A DNA stretch of 34,926 bases, taken from contig JBKOWZ010000313.1 of the NCBI GenBank assembly GCA_046724665.1, positions 1 through 34,926 of the forward strand, written 5' to 3'. A program made the position numbers and the translations under genes. Source of the stretch: Actinocrinis sp046724665 (GTDB lineage: Bacteria > Actinomycetota > Actinomycetes > Streptomycetales > Catenulisporaceae). Position 1 is the stretch's first letter. The number at the start of each line of letters is the position of its first letter. Shown here piece after piece: positions 16,658 through 24,703 of this stretch. Below the pieces are notes generated by a model. It was not told where the DNA came from. It did no database searches and saw only the letters and a list, made by a program, of their open reading frames with translations.

Positions 16658-17176
16658 TCACGGCTCCTCACGCGAGGCGAGGATCGCGGCCCGCCGGGCG
16701 AGCCGGTGCGTGCGCCGGATGCGGGCCTCGTGGTGGCGCCGCTCGTCCTCGTGCGATTCGAGCACCAGCGGATGGGTGGGGCGCGGCTTGCCGTCGGCGT
16801 CGATCGCGACGAAGACCAGGTACGCGCTGGCCACGTGCTGCGGTTCGGCGCCCGCCTCGTCCCAGCGCTCCGCCTCGACCCGCACGCCGATCTCCATCGA
16901 GGTGTTGCCGGTCCAGTTCACCTGCGCGTGCGTGTGCAGCAGGTCGCCGACGTGTACCGGGTCGAGGAAGGCCATCTCGTCCACGAAGGCGGTGACCGCG
17001 GGCCCGCCGGAATGCCGAGTCGCCACCAGGCCCGCCACGTCGTCAACCAGCTTCATCATCACGCCGCCGTGCACATTGCCCAGCAGGTTGACGTCAAGCT
17101 GGGTCATCACCCGGCTGAGTGACACCCGCGTCTCGGAAACCGGCTTGCCGGGCAGCTCTTGCGGGTACTGAGGCAT
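16658..17176 (-). CDS. Acyl-CoA thioesterase, hot-dog fold
   Basis: 172 residues. One hot-dog domain with the segment LDVNLLGNVHGGVMMKLVDDVAG, where the conserved Asn/Gly/His-Gly-Gly and Asp residues of YciA/BFIT-type thioesterases are present, then AFVDEMAFLDPVHVGDLLH and VSAYLVF-like strands. The last ~35 residues are charged and Arg/His-rich. It would hydrolyse fatty acyl-CoA. ATG 17176 is chosen; a GTG two codons earlier (17182) is also possible, and neither has a clear ribosome site. Confidence 0.88.
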   Translation of the reverse strand: MPQYPQELPGKPVSETRVSLSRVMTQLDVNLLGNVHGGVMMKLVDDVAGLVATRHSGGPAVTAFVDEMAFLDPVHVGDLLHTHAQVNWTGNTSMEIGVRVEAERWDEAGAEPQHVASAYLVFVAIDADGKPRPTHPLVLESHEDERRHHEARIRRTHRLARRAAILASREEP

Positions 17177-17267
17177 GATCACACGATAAGCCGACCGGAG
17201 CGCGCCCCTCCACCCTTCCGCCGTCGGCGCCTCGATCCGATCGCGGCGCGCGGCGGCGAGGCGGGCC

Positions 17268-17283
17268 GCCGAGGCACTAGGCT
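17268..17283 (+). promoter_or_regulatory. Candidate promoter of the epimerase gene, shared motif with udg promoter
   Basis: GCCGAGGCACTAGGCT (17268-17283) contains a TAGGCT -10-like box. It matches GCCGAGGCGTTAGGGT upstream of the UDP-glucose dehydrogenase gene (19248-19263) at 13 of 16 positions. Transcription would begin near 17290, giving a leader of about 45 nt. Confidence 0.4.
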
Positions 17284-17336
17284 TCTATCGGAAGTCGAAG
17301 AAGCCCCCGACACCCACCCATACCAGAAGGTCCGGC

Positions 17337-17954
17337 ATGAAGATCACAACGCTGTCCATCCCCGGCGCGTGGGAGATCCTTCCGGAGCAGCACGGCGATC
17401 CGCGCGGCCTGTTCCTCGAGTGGTACCGCTACGACAAGCTCGCCGAAGCGGTCGGCCACCCGCTCGACCTGGCGCAGGCCAACCTGTCCGTGTCGGCGCG
17501 CGACGTGGTGCGCGGGATCCACTTCGCGCAGGTGCCGCCGGGCCAGGCCAAGTACGTGACCTGCGTGCGCGGTGCGGTGCTCGACCTGGTCGTGGACATC
17601 CGCCTCGGCTCGCCGACCTTCGGCCGCTGGGAGTTCGTGCGCCTTGACGACGAGGAGCGCCGCGCCACCTACCTCTCCGAGGGCCTCGGCCACGGCTTCT
17701 GCGCGCTGACCGACGACGCGACGCTCGTCTACGCCTGCTCCGCGACCTTCAACCCGCAGCGCGAGTTCTCGATCAACCCGCTCGACCCGGAACTGGCGAT
17801 CGAGTGGCCGACCGACAACCCGCAGTTCTCCGCCCGCGACGCCGCCGCGCCCTCGCTGGCCGAGACCCGCGAGGCCGGGCTGCTGCCGGACTACGCCGCC
17901 TGCCTGGACTTCTGCCTCGGCAAGTCGGCCCGGTTCCAGGCAGCAGCCAACTGA
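17337..17954 (+). CDS. rfbC: dTDP-4-dehydrorhamnose 3,5-epimerase family protein
   Basis: 205 residues, the usual size of RmlC-type cupin epimerases. Visible are HGDPRGLFLEWYR, the catalytic-histidine stretch VVRGIHFAQVPPGQAKYVTCVRGAVLDLVVDIR, LGHGFCALTDDATLVYACS with the conserved tyrosine, and NPLDPELAIEWP. It inverts C3 and C5 of dTDP-4-keto-6-deoxyglucose on the way to L-rhamnose or another deoxysugar. An AGAAGG ribosome site lies 7 nt before ATG 17337. The other rhamnose genes are not in the window, so the precise deoxysugar is unknown. Convergent with the acyl-CoA dehydrogenase gene. Confidence 0.9.
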   Translation: MKITTLSIPGAWEILPEQHGDPRGLFLEWYRYDKLAEAVGHPLDLAQANLSVSARDVVRGIHFAQVPPGQAKYVTCVRGAVLDLVVDIRLGSPTFGRWEFVRLDDEERRATYLSEGLGHGFCALTDDATLVYACSATFNPQREFSINPLDPELAIEWPTDNPQFSARDAAAPSLAETREAGLLPDYAACLDFCLGKSARFQAAAN

Positions 17955-17973
17955 CCGCGCGAGCCCTCCCGGC

Positions 17974-19143
17974 TCAGCCCTTGAGCAGCTGGCGGGCCAT
18001 GACCACGCGCTGGATCTGGTTGGTGCCCTCGTAGATCTGGGTGATCTTGGCGTCGCGCATCATGCGCTCGAGCGGGTAGTCCTGGGTGTAGCCGTAGCCG
18101 CCGAGCAGCTGGACCGCGTCCGTCGTGATCTCCATCGCGGCGTCGGAGGCGAAGCACTTCGCGGCGGCGCCGTAGAAGGTCAGGTCCGGGTCGTTGCGCT
18201 CCGACTTCGCCGCGGCGGCGTAGGTGAGCTGGCGCGCGGCGGCGATCTTCATGCCCATGTCGGCGAGCATGAACTGGACGCCCTGCAAGTCGGCGATCGG
18301 CTTGCCGAACTGCTTGCGCTGCTTGACGTAGTCGGTCGCGTAGTCGAGCGCGCCCTGGGCCACGCCGAGGGCCTGCGCGGCGATGGTGATGCGGGTGTGG
18401 TCGAGGGTGCGCATCGCGGTGCGGAAGCCGGTGCCGGGCTCGCCGATGATGCGGTCGCCGGGGATCCAGGTGTCGTCGAAGTACAGCTCGCGGGTCGGCG
18501 AGCCCTTGATGCCGAGCTTGCGCTCCTTGGCGCCGAAGGTGAAGCCGGGGTCGCTCTTCTCGACCACGAACGCCGATATGCCCTTGGTGCCGATGCCCGG
18601 CTCGGTGACCGCCATGACGGTGTAGTACTCGGACACACCCGCGTTGGTGATCCACCGCTTGACGCCGTTAAGGCGCCAACCGTCGCCGTCACGCACGGCG
18701 CGAGTGGTCATGCCGCCGGCGTCTGAACCGGCGTCAGGCTCGGAGAGGGCGTAGGAGAACGTCGCCCGGCCCTGGGCCACCGGCGGCAGGTACTTCTGCT
18801 TCAGTTCCTCCGAACCGGCCAGGATCAGCGGCATCGTGCCGAGCTTGTTGACCGCCGGGATCAGCGAGGAGGACACGCAGGCGCGGGCGACCTCCTCGAT
18901 CACGATGCACGTGGCCAGCGCGTCGGCCCCGGCGCCGCCGTATTGCTCCGGGATGTGGATCGCGTGCATGTCCGCGGCGTGCAGCGCATCGTGCGCCTCC
19001 TGCGGATAGCGGGCCTCCGCGTCCACGATGGCCGCGTAGGGCGCGATCTTCGTCTCGACGAGGGCGCGTACCGACTCGCGCAGCAGCTCATGCTCCTCGC
19101 GGACGGCAAAAAGGTCGAAGTCCGGGCTCTGGCTCTGGTTCAC
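17974..19143 (-). CDS. Acyl-CoA dehydrogenase, FAD-dependent
   Basis: 389 residues from GTG 19143. The three-domain family is clear: EQYGGAGADALATCIVIEEVAR, the FAD/substrate signature SYALSEPDAGSDAGGMTTRA, GLKRWITNAG-like GVKRWITNAG, the middle beta domain, and C-terminal helices with QLLGGYGYTQDYPLERMMRDAKITQIYEGTNQIQR, whose Glu in YEGTN is the usual catalytic base region. It oxidises acyl-CoA to enoyl-CoA. The reading frame is open further upstream, but homology begins around VNQSQSPDFDLF. TAACAA followed by 7 nt precedes the GTG, so it may be leaderless. Divergent from udg. Confidence 0.9.
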   Translation of the reverse strand: MNQSQSPDFDLFAVREEHELLRESVRALVETKIAPYAAIVDAEARYPQEAHDALHAADMHAIHIPEQYGGAGADALATCIVIEEVARACVSSSLIPAVNKLGTMPLILAGSEELKQKYLPPVAQGRATFSYALSEPDAGSDAGGMTTRAVRDGDGWRLNGVKRWITNAGVSEYYTVMAVTEPGIGTKGISAFVVEKSDPGFTFGAKERKLGIKGSPTRELYFDDTWIPGDRIIGEPGTGFRTAMRTLDHTRITIAAQALGVAQGALDYATDYVKQRKQFGKPIADLQGVQFMLADMGMKIAAARQLTYAAAAKSERNDPDLTFYGAAAKCFASDAAMEITTDAVQLLGGYGYTQDYPLERMMRDAKITQIYEGTNQIQRVVMARQLLKG

Positions 19144-19247
19144 TCCGCCATTGTTACCCACGGGTAAGGGGTTCGCCAGCCTCCGCGGACATTCCGTCGG
19201 CACCTGCTTCGACGTACCAGCCGAGGCATCGCGGGCCAATGTTCGCC

Positions 19248-19263
19248 GCCGAGGCGTTAGGGT
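19248..19263 (+). promoter_or_regulatory. Candidate promoter of the UDP-glucose dehydrogenase gene
   Basis: GCCGAGGCGTTAGGGT carries a TAGGGT -10-like box (19258-19263) and shares 13 of 16 bases with the element before the epimerase gene. The predicted transcript start near 19270 leaves a leader of about 32 nt containing the ribosome site GGGGAG. Confidence 0.4.
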
Positions 19264-19301
19264 CGTCTCGCGCAGCATCGACGCGGAAGGGGAGACGGCA
19301 C

Positions 19302-20648
19302 GTGGCCGTACGTATAACAGTCATCGGCACTGGATACCTCGGCGCCACCCACGCGGCCTGCATGGCCGAGCTGGGCTACGAGGTCTTGGGCATGGACGTG
19401 GACGCGGAGAAGATCGCCGCGCTCTCCGCCGGGAGGGTGCCGTTCTTCGAGCCGGAACTCGAGGAGCTGCTCGCGAAGCATGTGGCGACCGGCCGGCTCC
19501 GGTTCACCACCTCCTACGCCGAGCTCGCCGCTTTCGCCCCCGACGTGCACTTCATCTGCGTCAACACCCCGCAGCGCAAGGGCGAGTACGCGGCTGACCT
19601 GCGGTACGTCGAGGCCGTGGTGGACGGGCTCGCCCCGCACCTGGACCAGCCGACGGTGATCGCCGGCAAGTCCACCGTGCCCCCCGGGACCGCGGCGCGG
19701 CTGACCGCCCGGCTCGCCGACCTCGCCCCGGCCGGGACGCGGGTCGAGCTGGCGTGGAACCCGGAGTTCCTGCGCGAGGGCTACGCGGTCGGCGACACGC
19801 TCCGGCCGGACCGGCTGGTCATCGGCGTCGCCTCGCGGCACGCCGAGGCCGTGCTGCGCGACGTGTACGCCCCGCTCACCGACGCCGGCGTGCCGCTGGT
19901 GGTCACCGACCTGGCCACGGCCGAGCTGGTGAAGAACGCGGCGAACGCGTTCCTGTCCACGAAGATCTCGTTCATCAACGCGATGGCCGAGGTGTGCGAG
20001 GCGGCCGGCGGCGACGTGATGAAGCTGTCCGAGGCGCTGTCCTACGACGCGCGCATCGGCGGGCGGTTCCTGATCCCCGGCCTCGGCTTCGGCGGCGGCT
20101 GCCTGCCGAAGGACATCAGGGCGTTCATGGCGCGGGCCGGCGAGCTCGGCGTGGACCAGGCGCTGGCGTTCCTGAAGGAGGTGGACGCGATCAACATGCG
20201 CCGCCGGGTCCGGATGGTCGATCTCGCCCGCGAGCAGTGCGATGGCTCGTTCCTCGGCAAGCGGGTCGCGGTCTGGGGCGCGGCGTTCAAGCCGAACTCG
20301 GACGACGTACGCGACTCGCCGGCGCTGAACGTCGCGGCCTCGATCCTGTTGCAGGGCGCGCAGGTGACGGTCTACGACCCGAAGGCGAACGACAACGCCG
20401 CCAAGAACTTCCCGACGCTGGCGTACGCGGAGACCGCGCTGGACGCGGCCCAGGGCGCGCACGTGATCCTGCATCTGACCGAGTGGCAGGAGTTCCGGGA
20501 GCTCGACCCGGCGGTCGTCGCACAGTACGCCTCGGTCCATCGCATCGTGGACGGCCGCAACGCGCTCGACGCGACGCGGTGGCACGCGGCGGGCTGGACG
20601 TACCGTGCGCTCGGGCGGCCGGTCGTCGGCGACAACGACGCGGAGTAG
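19302..20648 (+). CDS. UDP-glucose 6-dehydrogenase
   Basis: 448 residues. Start GTG 19302 has GGGGAG 7 nt upstream and places the NAD-binding motif VIGTGYLGATHAACMAELGY at the N-terminus. The catalytic cysteine is in FGGGCLPKDIRAF; STVPPGT, NPEFLREGYA and the C-terminal GAAFKPNSDDVRDSP are also typical. It oxidises UDP-glucose twice to UDP-glucuronate, a precursor for acidic envelope polysaccharides. Context with LCP, GT2 and epimerase genes fits. Assignment to UDP-glucose rather than UDP-ManNAc or GDP-mannose rests on family resemblance. Convergent with purE. Confidence 0.9.
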   Translation: MAVRITVIGTGYLGATHAACMAELGYEVLGMDVDAEKIAALSAGRVPFFEPELEELLAKHVATGRLRFTTSYAELAAFAPDVHFICVNTPQRKGEYAADLRYVEAVVDGLAPHLDQPTVIAGKSTVPPGTAARLTARLADLAPAGTRVELAWNPEFLREGYAVGDTLRPDRLVIGVASRHAEAVLRDVYAPLTDAGVPLVVTDLATAELVKNAANAFLSTKISFINAMAEVCEAAGGDVMKLSEALSYDARIGGRFLIPGLGFGGGCLPKDIRAFMARAGELGVDQALAFLKEVDAINMRRRVRMVDLAREQCDGSFLGKRVAVWGAAFKPNSDDVRDSPALNVAASILLQGAQVTVYDPKANDNAAKNFPTLAYAETALDAAQGAHVILHLTEWQEFRELDPAVVAQYASVHRIVDGRNALDATRWHAAGWTYRALGRPVVGDNDAE

Positions 20649-20674
20649 GTCTACGCAGCGCGTCTAAGGAGCGA
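20649..20674. repeat. 13-bp tandem duplication at the purE stop codon
   Basis: GTCTACGCAGCGC (20649-20661) and GTCTAAGGAGCGA (20662-20674) match at 10 of 13 positions. The second contains the purE stop (20664-20666). Weak by itself. Confidence 0.35.
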
Positions 20675-21176
20675 GGGACGCACGCAGTACGGCGCCCTTA
20701 GCGCGGGCCTGCGCCTCAAGGTCGTCCTGGAACGCACGCATCTCGGCGAGCAGCCGTGGGTTGTGTGCGGCCAGGATCCTTACCGCGAGCAGGCCCGCGT
20801 TACGCGCTCCGCCGATGGACACCGTCGCGACCGGTACACCTGCGGGCATCTGCACGATCGACAGCAGCGAGTCCATACCGTCGAGATGCTTGAGCGGTAC
20901 GGGTACGCCGATGACCGGTAGCGGCGTTACCGACGCGAGCATCCCGGGCAGGTGAGCGGCGCCGCCGGCTCCGGCGATGATCGCCTTGAGTCCGCGTGAG
21001 ACGGCGCGCTGTCCGTACTCGATCATCGCCTGCGGCATCCGGTGCGCGGAGACGACGTCCACTTCGTACTCGACCTCGAACTCGTCAAGTGCCTCGGCGG
21101 CGGCGCGCATCACCGGCCAGTCCGAGTCCGAGCCCATGACGATGGCGACGGACGGGCCGCTCGGCGGCTCACTCAT
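20664..21176 (-). CDS. purE: N5-carboxyaminoimidazole ribonucleotide mutase
   Basis: 170 residues, typical for class I PurE. The phosphate and active-site motifs IVMGSDSDWPVM, VSAHRMPQ and AGAGGAAHLPGMLAS are present. It converts N5-CAIR, made by PurK, to CAIR in purine synthesis. ATG 21176 overlaps the purK stop (21169-21171) by 8 nt (ATGAGTGA), so the two are translated in coupled fashion. Confidence 0.95.
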   Translation of the reverse strand: MSEPPSGPSVAIVMGSDSDWPVMRAAAEALDEFEVEYEVDVVSAHRMPQAMIEYGQRAVSRGLKAIIAGAGGAAHLPGMLASVTPLPVIGVPVPLKHLDGMDSLLSIVQMPAGVPVATVSIGGARNAGLLAVRILAAHNPRLLAEMRAFQDDLEAQARAKGAVLRASLAP

Positions 21177-22419
21177 CGATCTCTCCGCGCAGGTAGGCGG
21201 CCGCGTGCCGGGCCCGCTCGATGCAGTCCTCGAAACCGGTGCCGAGCACCGTCACATGGCCGATCTTGCGGCCCGGCTTGACCGCCTTGCCGTACATGTG
21301 GATCTTCAGCCCCGGATCTCGCGCCATGCAGTGCAGATACGCGGGGTAGAGGTCGGGCAGGTCGAGACCGAGCACGTTGGCCATCACGGCGACCGGCGCA
21401 TGCGGCGTCGGCGCGCCGAGCGGCAGGTCGAGCACGGCCCGCAGATGGTTCTCGAACTGGCTGGTCACGGCGCCGTCGATGGTCCAGTGCCCGGAGTTGT
21501 GCGGCCGCATCGCCAGTTCGTTGACGCTGAGCGCGCCGTCGGCGGTCTCGAACAGCTCGACCGCGAGCATCCCCGTCACGTCGAGCTCGCGGGCGACGGT
21601 CAGCGCAATATGCTGCGCCTCGGCGGACAGGTCGGCACTGAGACCGGGCGCCGGAGCGTAGACCTCGCGGCAGATCCCGTCCCACTGCACCGTCTCGACC
21701 ACCGGGTACGCCACCGCCTGGCCGTGCGGTGAACGCGCCACCTGTGCGGACAGTTCACGGACGTAGGGCACCAGCGCCTCGGCTATCAACTCGACGCCGC
21801 GTGCCGCCGCGCCGCTGAGCACCTCACGCAGCTTCGCGTCGTCGTCGATCCGCCAGACGCCCTTGCCGTCGTACCCGCCGCGCGTGGCCTTGAGGATGAA
21901 CGGCCGACCGACCTGCTCGGCGAAGGCGGTGGCCGCCGCGAGCGCCGGTTCGACCTCGCCGGGCAGTCGGGTCCAGCGCGGGCACGGCACGCCGATCGCG
22001 CCGAGACGCTCGCGCATCACGCCCTTGTCCTGCGCGTGGATCAGCGCTTGCGGCCCTGGCCGGACCGCGACGCCCTGCTCGATCACGCGCTCGAGCACCG
22101 CGGCGGGCACATGCTCATGGTCGAAGGTCACGACGTCGCAGCCACGGGCGAACGCCGCCACGGCGGCCGGATCGCGGTGGTCGCCGAACACGACGTCCGG
22201 GATCACCTGAGCGGCGGATTCGTCGGACCGTGCCGCGAACAGCCGCAGCCGAACGCCCAGGGCCACGGCCGCCGGTTGCAGCATGCGGGCCAGCTGACCT
22301 GCTCCGATGACGCCGACGACCGGCATGCCGATGGAGACGGCACCGGCGCGCGCACCCGCGGCGGACGGCGCCGCCGTGGACGAGTCCGTTCCGGAAGGTC
22401 CGATAGATGTGCCGATCAC
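21169..22419 (-). CDS. purK: N5-carboxyaminoimidazole ribonucleotide synthase
   Basis: An ATP-grasp enzyme that carboxylates AIR with ATP and bicarbonate. Visible are PVVGVIGAGQLARMLQPAA, TFDHEHVPAAVLE, FILKATRGGYDGKGVW and the metal-binding NELAMRPHNSGHWTIDGAVTSQFENHLRAVLDLPLG. Family homology starts at MPVVG (ATG 22326). The start given here, GTG 22419, adds 31 codons with good coding composition and has TACGCT 8 nt upstream (possible leaderless start); ATG 22326 is the alternative and would give 385 residues. Operon with purE. Confidence 0.9.
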   Translation of the reverse strand: MIGTSIGPSGTDSSTAAPSAAGARAGAVSIGMPVVGVIGAGQLARMLQPAAVALGVRLRLFAARSDESAAQVIPDVVFGDHRDPAAVAAFARGCDVVTFDHEHVPAAVLERVIEQGVAVRPGPQALIHAQDKGVMRERLGAIGVPCPRWTRLPGEVEPALAAATAFAEQVGRPFILKATRGGYDGKGVWRIDDDAKLREVLSGAAARGVELIAEALVPYVRELSAQVARSPHGQAVAYPVVETVQWDGICREVYAPAPGLSADLSAEAQHIALTVARELDVTGMLAVELFETADGALSVNELAMRPHNSGHWTIDGAVTSQFENHLRAVLDLPLGAPTPHAPVAVMANVLGLDLPDLYPAYLHCMARDPGLKIHMYGKAVKPGRKIGHVTVLGTGFEDCIERARHAAAYLRGEIDE

Positions 22420-22714
22420 AGGAACCAAGCGTAATGGCCGATCGAGGCAGCTCACGCCGCCCGGCCCGACTCGTGGTGATCTACGTCACACCCCGGCACG
22501 ATTCAGGACAAGTTGCCCACATCGCCGCGCCGTGTCCACCCTGCCGGGCTCGCTCCCCTGTGCTCTCATGGTGTCGCGATGCGTGGCCGGAACGCTTTGT
22601 CCGGGCAATGCATCCGTCACAGCTCTGCTACGGGACTGCCCGTGAGAGACGACGAGACGCCACAATCGGTACTCTCAGGTGGTAGCCCCCCGGAAGTCAG
22701 GTAGGTAACCCACA

Positions 22715-23293
22715 GTGGCGGCAATCCAAGCTGCGGTCGGCCGACTTCGCCGCGCTACCCACGAGCTGGCGAAGTTCGGCACGGTCGGCCTGATCGCCCT
22801 TGTGGTGAACGTCATGGTCACCAACCTGTGCTGGCAGGCCATCCCGCACAAGCCGGTCATCGGCTCGGTGACGGGCACCGTGGTCGCCACGATCGTGGCC
22901 TACCTGGGCAACCGCTTCTGGACCTACAAGGACCGCGACTCGATCGGCCGCACCCGCGAGCTGGTGCTGTTCTTCGCGGTCAACGGCATCGGGATGCTGA
23001 TCGAGACGGTGCCGCTGGCCATCTCGCAGTACGTGATGCACCTCGACGGCCCGCTGGCGAACAACGCGGCCAAGTACGTCTTCGGCCTGCCGCTCGGCAT
23101 GGTCTTCCGGCTGTGGACCTATCGGACCTGGATCTTCCCGAAGGCGGACCCGGCGCTGGCCGAGGCGCAGTACCAGTTCTCCGCCGGCGAGCCGCTGCCG
23201 ACCTCGCAGCTGCCTATGGCGACCGGCGGGCCGCGGCACAAGCGCTCCGGTTCCGGCAGCCTGCTGCGGGCCGGCAGCGGCAGCAGTCGCTGA
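22715..23293 (+). CDS. GtrA family membrane protein
   Basis: 192 residues from GTG 22715. Four hydrophobic helices of the GtrA fold can be seen: FGTVGLIALVVNVMVTN, SVTGTVVATIVAYLGNRFW, VLFFAVNGIGMLIETVP and NAAKYVFGLPLGMVFRLWTYR, with the family's NRFWTY and W-T-Y-R motifs. GtrA proteins are thought to move lipid-linked sugars across the membrane for envelope polysaccharides. The last ~45 residues are a Ser/Gly/Arg-rich tail. It is monocistronic, divergent from purK and followed by a strong terminator. Confidence 0.88.
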   Translation: MAAIQAAVGRLRRATHELAKFGTVGLIALVVNVMVTNLCWQAIPHKPVIGSVTGTVVATIVAYLGNRFWTYKDRDSIGRTRELVLFFAVNGIGMLIETVPLAISQYVMHLDGPLANNAAKYVFGLPLGMVFRLWTYRTWIFPKADPALAEAQYQFSAGEPLPTSQLPMATGGPRHKRSGSGSLLRAGSGSSR

Positions 23294-23302
23294 CAAGACC
23301 GA

Positions 23303-23337
23303 CGAAGGGCGGGAATCCACCGGGTTCCCGCCCTTTG
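23303..23337. terminator. Rho-independent terminator after gtrA
   Basis: AAGGGCGGGAA (23305-23315) pairs perfectly with TTCCCGCCCTT (23325-23335) around a 9-nt loop, and the stem can extend by two pairs. The sequence after it is AT-rich (ATCTTTCAC...). It lies between convergent gtrA and the histidine kinase gene and may serve both. Confidence 0.8.
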
Positions 23338-23342
23338 ACGTA

Positions 23343-23382
23343 TCTTTCACGACTTACTTTCATCTTTCACTACTTACTTTTC
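23343..23382. repeat. AT-rich 20-bp tandem direct repeat downstream of the kinase gene
   Basis: Two consecutive 20-bp units at 23343-23362 and 23363-23382 begin TCTTTCAC[G/T]ACTTACTTT and differ at only two positions (one inside and one at the end). They lie 1 bp from the histidine kinase stop (23384-23386) and are unusually AT-rich for this window. Confidence 0.75.
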
Positions 23383-23383
23383 G

Positions 23384-24637
23384 CTACATCAGCGGGTCGT
23401 AGGCGGCCAGGAACACCGCGAAGACCGGCGGGCGCTGCTGGAGCAGTTCGAGCCGCCCGCCGTCCGCCTCGGCCAGCTCGCGGGCCACGGTGAGGCCCAG
23501 CCCCGTGGAGGCGCGGCCGGAGACCGACCGCTCGAAGACCCGCGCGCCGAGCTCGGGCGGCACGCCGGGGCCCTCGTCGCAGACCTCGACCACGACCGAG
23601 CCGCCGGTGGTGCGGGTCCGGATGGTGACCGGCCCGGCGCCGTGCATCAGCGAGTTCTCCATCAGCGTGGCCAGCACCTGCGCGAACGCGCCCGGGGTGG
23701 CGACCGCGGCCAACCCGCGCACCCCGTCCACCCGGATCGGCCGGCGGCCGCTGCGGAAGGCCGGGCGCCACTCGAAGATCTGCTGCCGGATCACCATGTC
23801 CACGTCGATCGGCACCGTCGAGGTGGACCGGCGGCTGTCCCGGGCGTCGGTGAGCAGCCGCTGCACCACGTCGGTCAGCCGCTCGACCTGGGTCAGCGCG
23901 ATGGCCGCCTCCTCCTTGACGTCCATCAGGTCCTGCGCCGCGATGATCTCCTCGAGCCGCATGGACAGCGCGGTCAGCGGCGTGCGCAGCTGGTGCGAGG
24001 CGTCGGCGGCCAGCCGCCGCTCGGTGGCCAGCATGCGCGAGATGCGCTCGGCGGTGTGGTCGATCACCTCGGCCACCCGGTCGAGCTCCGGGATGCCGTA
24101 GCGGCGGTGGCGCGGCCGCGGGTCGCCCGAGCCGAGCCGCTCTGCGGTCTGCGCGAGGTCGCTCAGCGGCCGGGAGAGCCGCCTGGCCTGGAGGAACGCG
24201 ACGCCGCAGGCCGCGACCGTGGCCAGCACGCCGACGCCGACGACCAGGAACAGGCTGCTGCGTATGCGCGCCATGGTCGGCGACCAGGATTCGGTGACCA
24301 CGGCCGTCACGTGCTTCGGCGGCGGGCCGTAGTAGGTGCCGCTGGAGGCAGGGTTGTCGGTGATGGTCGGGCCGATGATCATCGCGTCGTGGCCCTGGTA
24401 GCTCAGCTTCACGCCGTGGCCGGGCGCCAGCAGCTTCGCCAGCGCCGCCCGGTCCGGCTGGCCGGTGGTGGCCAGCTGCTGGTCGAGCAGGAAGCCGATC
24501 CGCTGCACCTCCTGGTTGAGCGCGGCGTGCTCGGCCTCGCTGATCCGCATCACGTCGATGATGGCCAGCGGCACGCCGAGCAGCACGACCACGATCAGCA
24601 CGGCCGAGACCGTGGACTTGATCATGCGGCGGCGCAT
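23384..24637 (-). CDS. Sensor histidine kinase of a two-component system
   Basis: 417 residues. Two membrane helices (about 8-29 and 128-149) flank a roughly 100-residue extracytoplasmic sensor region. A HAMP linker (about 150-202) is followed by the dimerisation/phosphoacceptor helix ADASHQLRTPLTALS (His215). The ATPase domain has MENSLMHG (N box), DEGPGVPPE (G1) and STGLGLTVARELAE (G2). ATG 24637 has GAGGGGGAA just upstream. It lies 66 bp after the response regulator gene on the same strand, so they form one operon. The signal is unknown; gene order recalls the two-component pair next to gtrA/purK in Streptomyces. Confidence 0.93.
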   Translation of the reverse strand: MRRRMIKSTVSAVLIVVVLLGVPLAIIDVMRISEAEHAALNQEVQRIGFLLDQQLATTGQPDRAALAKLLAPGHGVKLSYQGHDAMIIGPTITDNPASSGTYYGPPPKHVTAVVTESWSPTMARIRSSLFLVVGVGVLATVAACGVAFLQARRLSRPLSDLAQTAERLGSGDPRPRHRRYGIPELDRVAEVIDHTAERISRMLATERRLAADASHQLRTPLTALSMRLEEIIAAQDLMDVKEEAAIALTQVERLTDVVQRLLTDARDSRRSTSTVPIDVDMVIRQQIFEWRPAFRSGRRPIRVDGVRGLAAVATPGAFAQVLATLMENSLMHGAGPVTIRTRTTGGSVVVEVCDEGPGVPPELGARVFERSVSGRASTGLGLTVARELAEADGGRLELLQQRPPVFAVFLAAYDPLM

Positions 24638-24703
24638 CGGTTCCCCCTCGCCCTAGCGTCGTCCCGCGCCGGTGCCGGCGCCGGACCATCGTCCCGCACC
24701 GGG

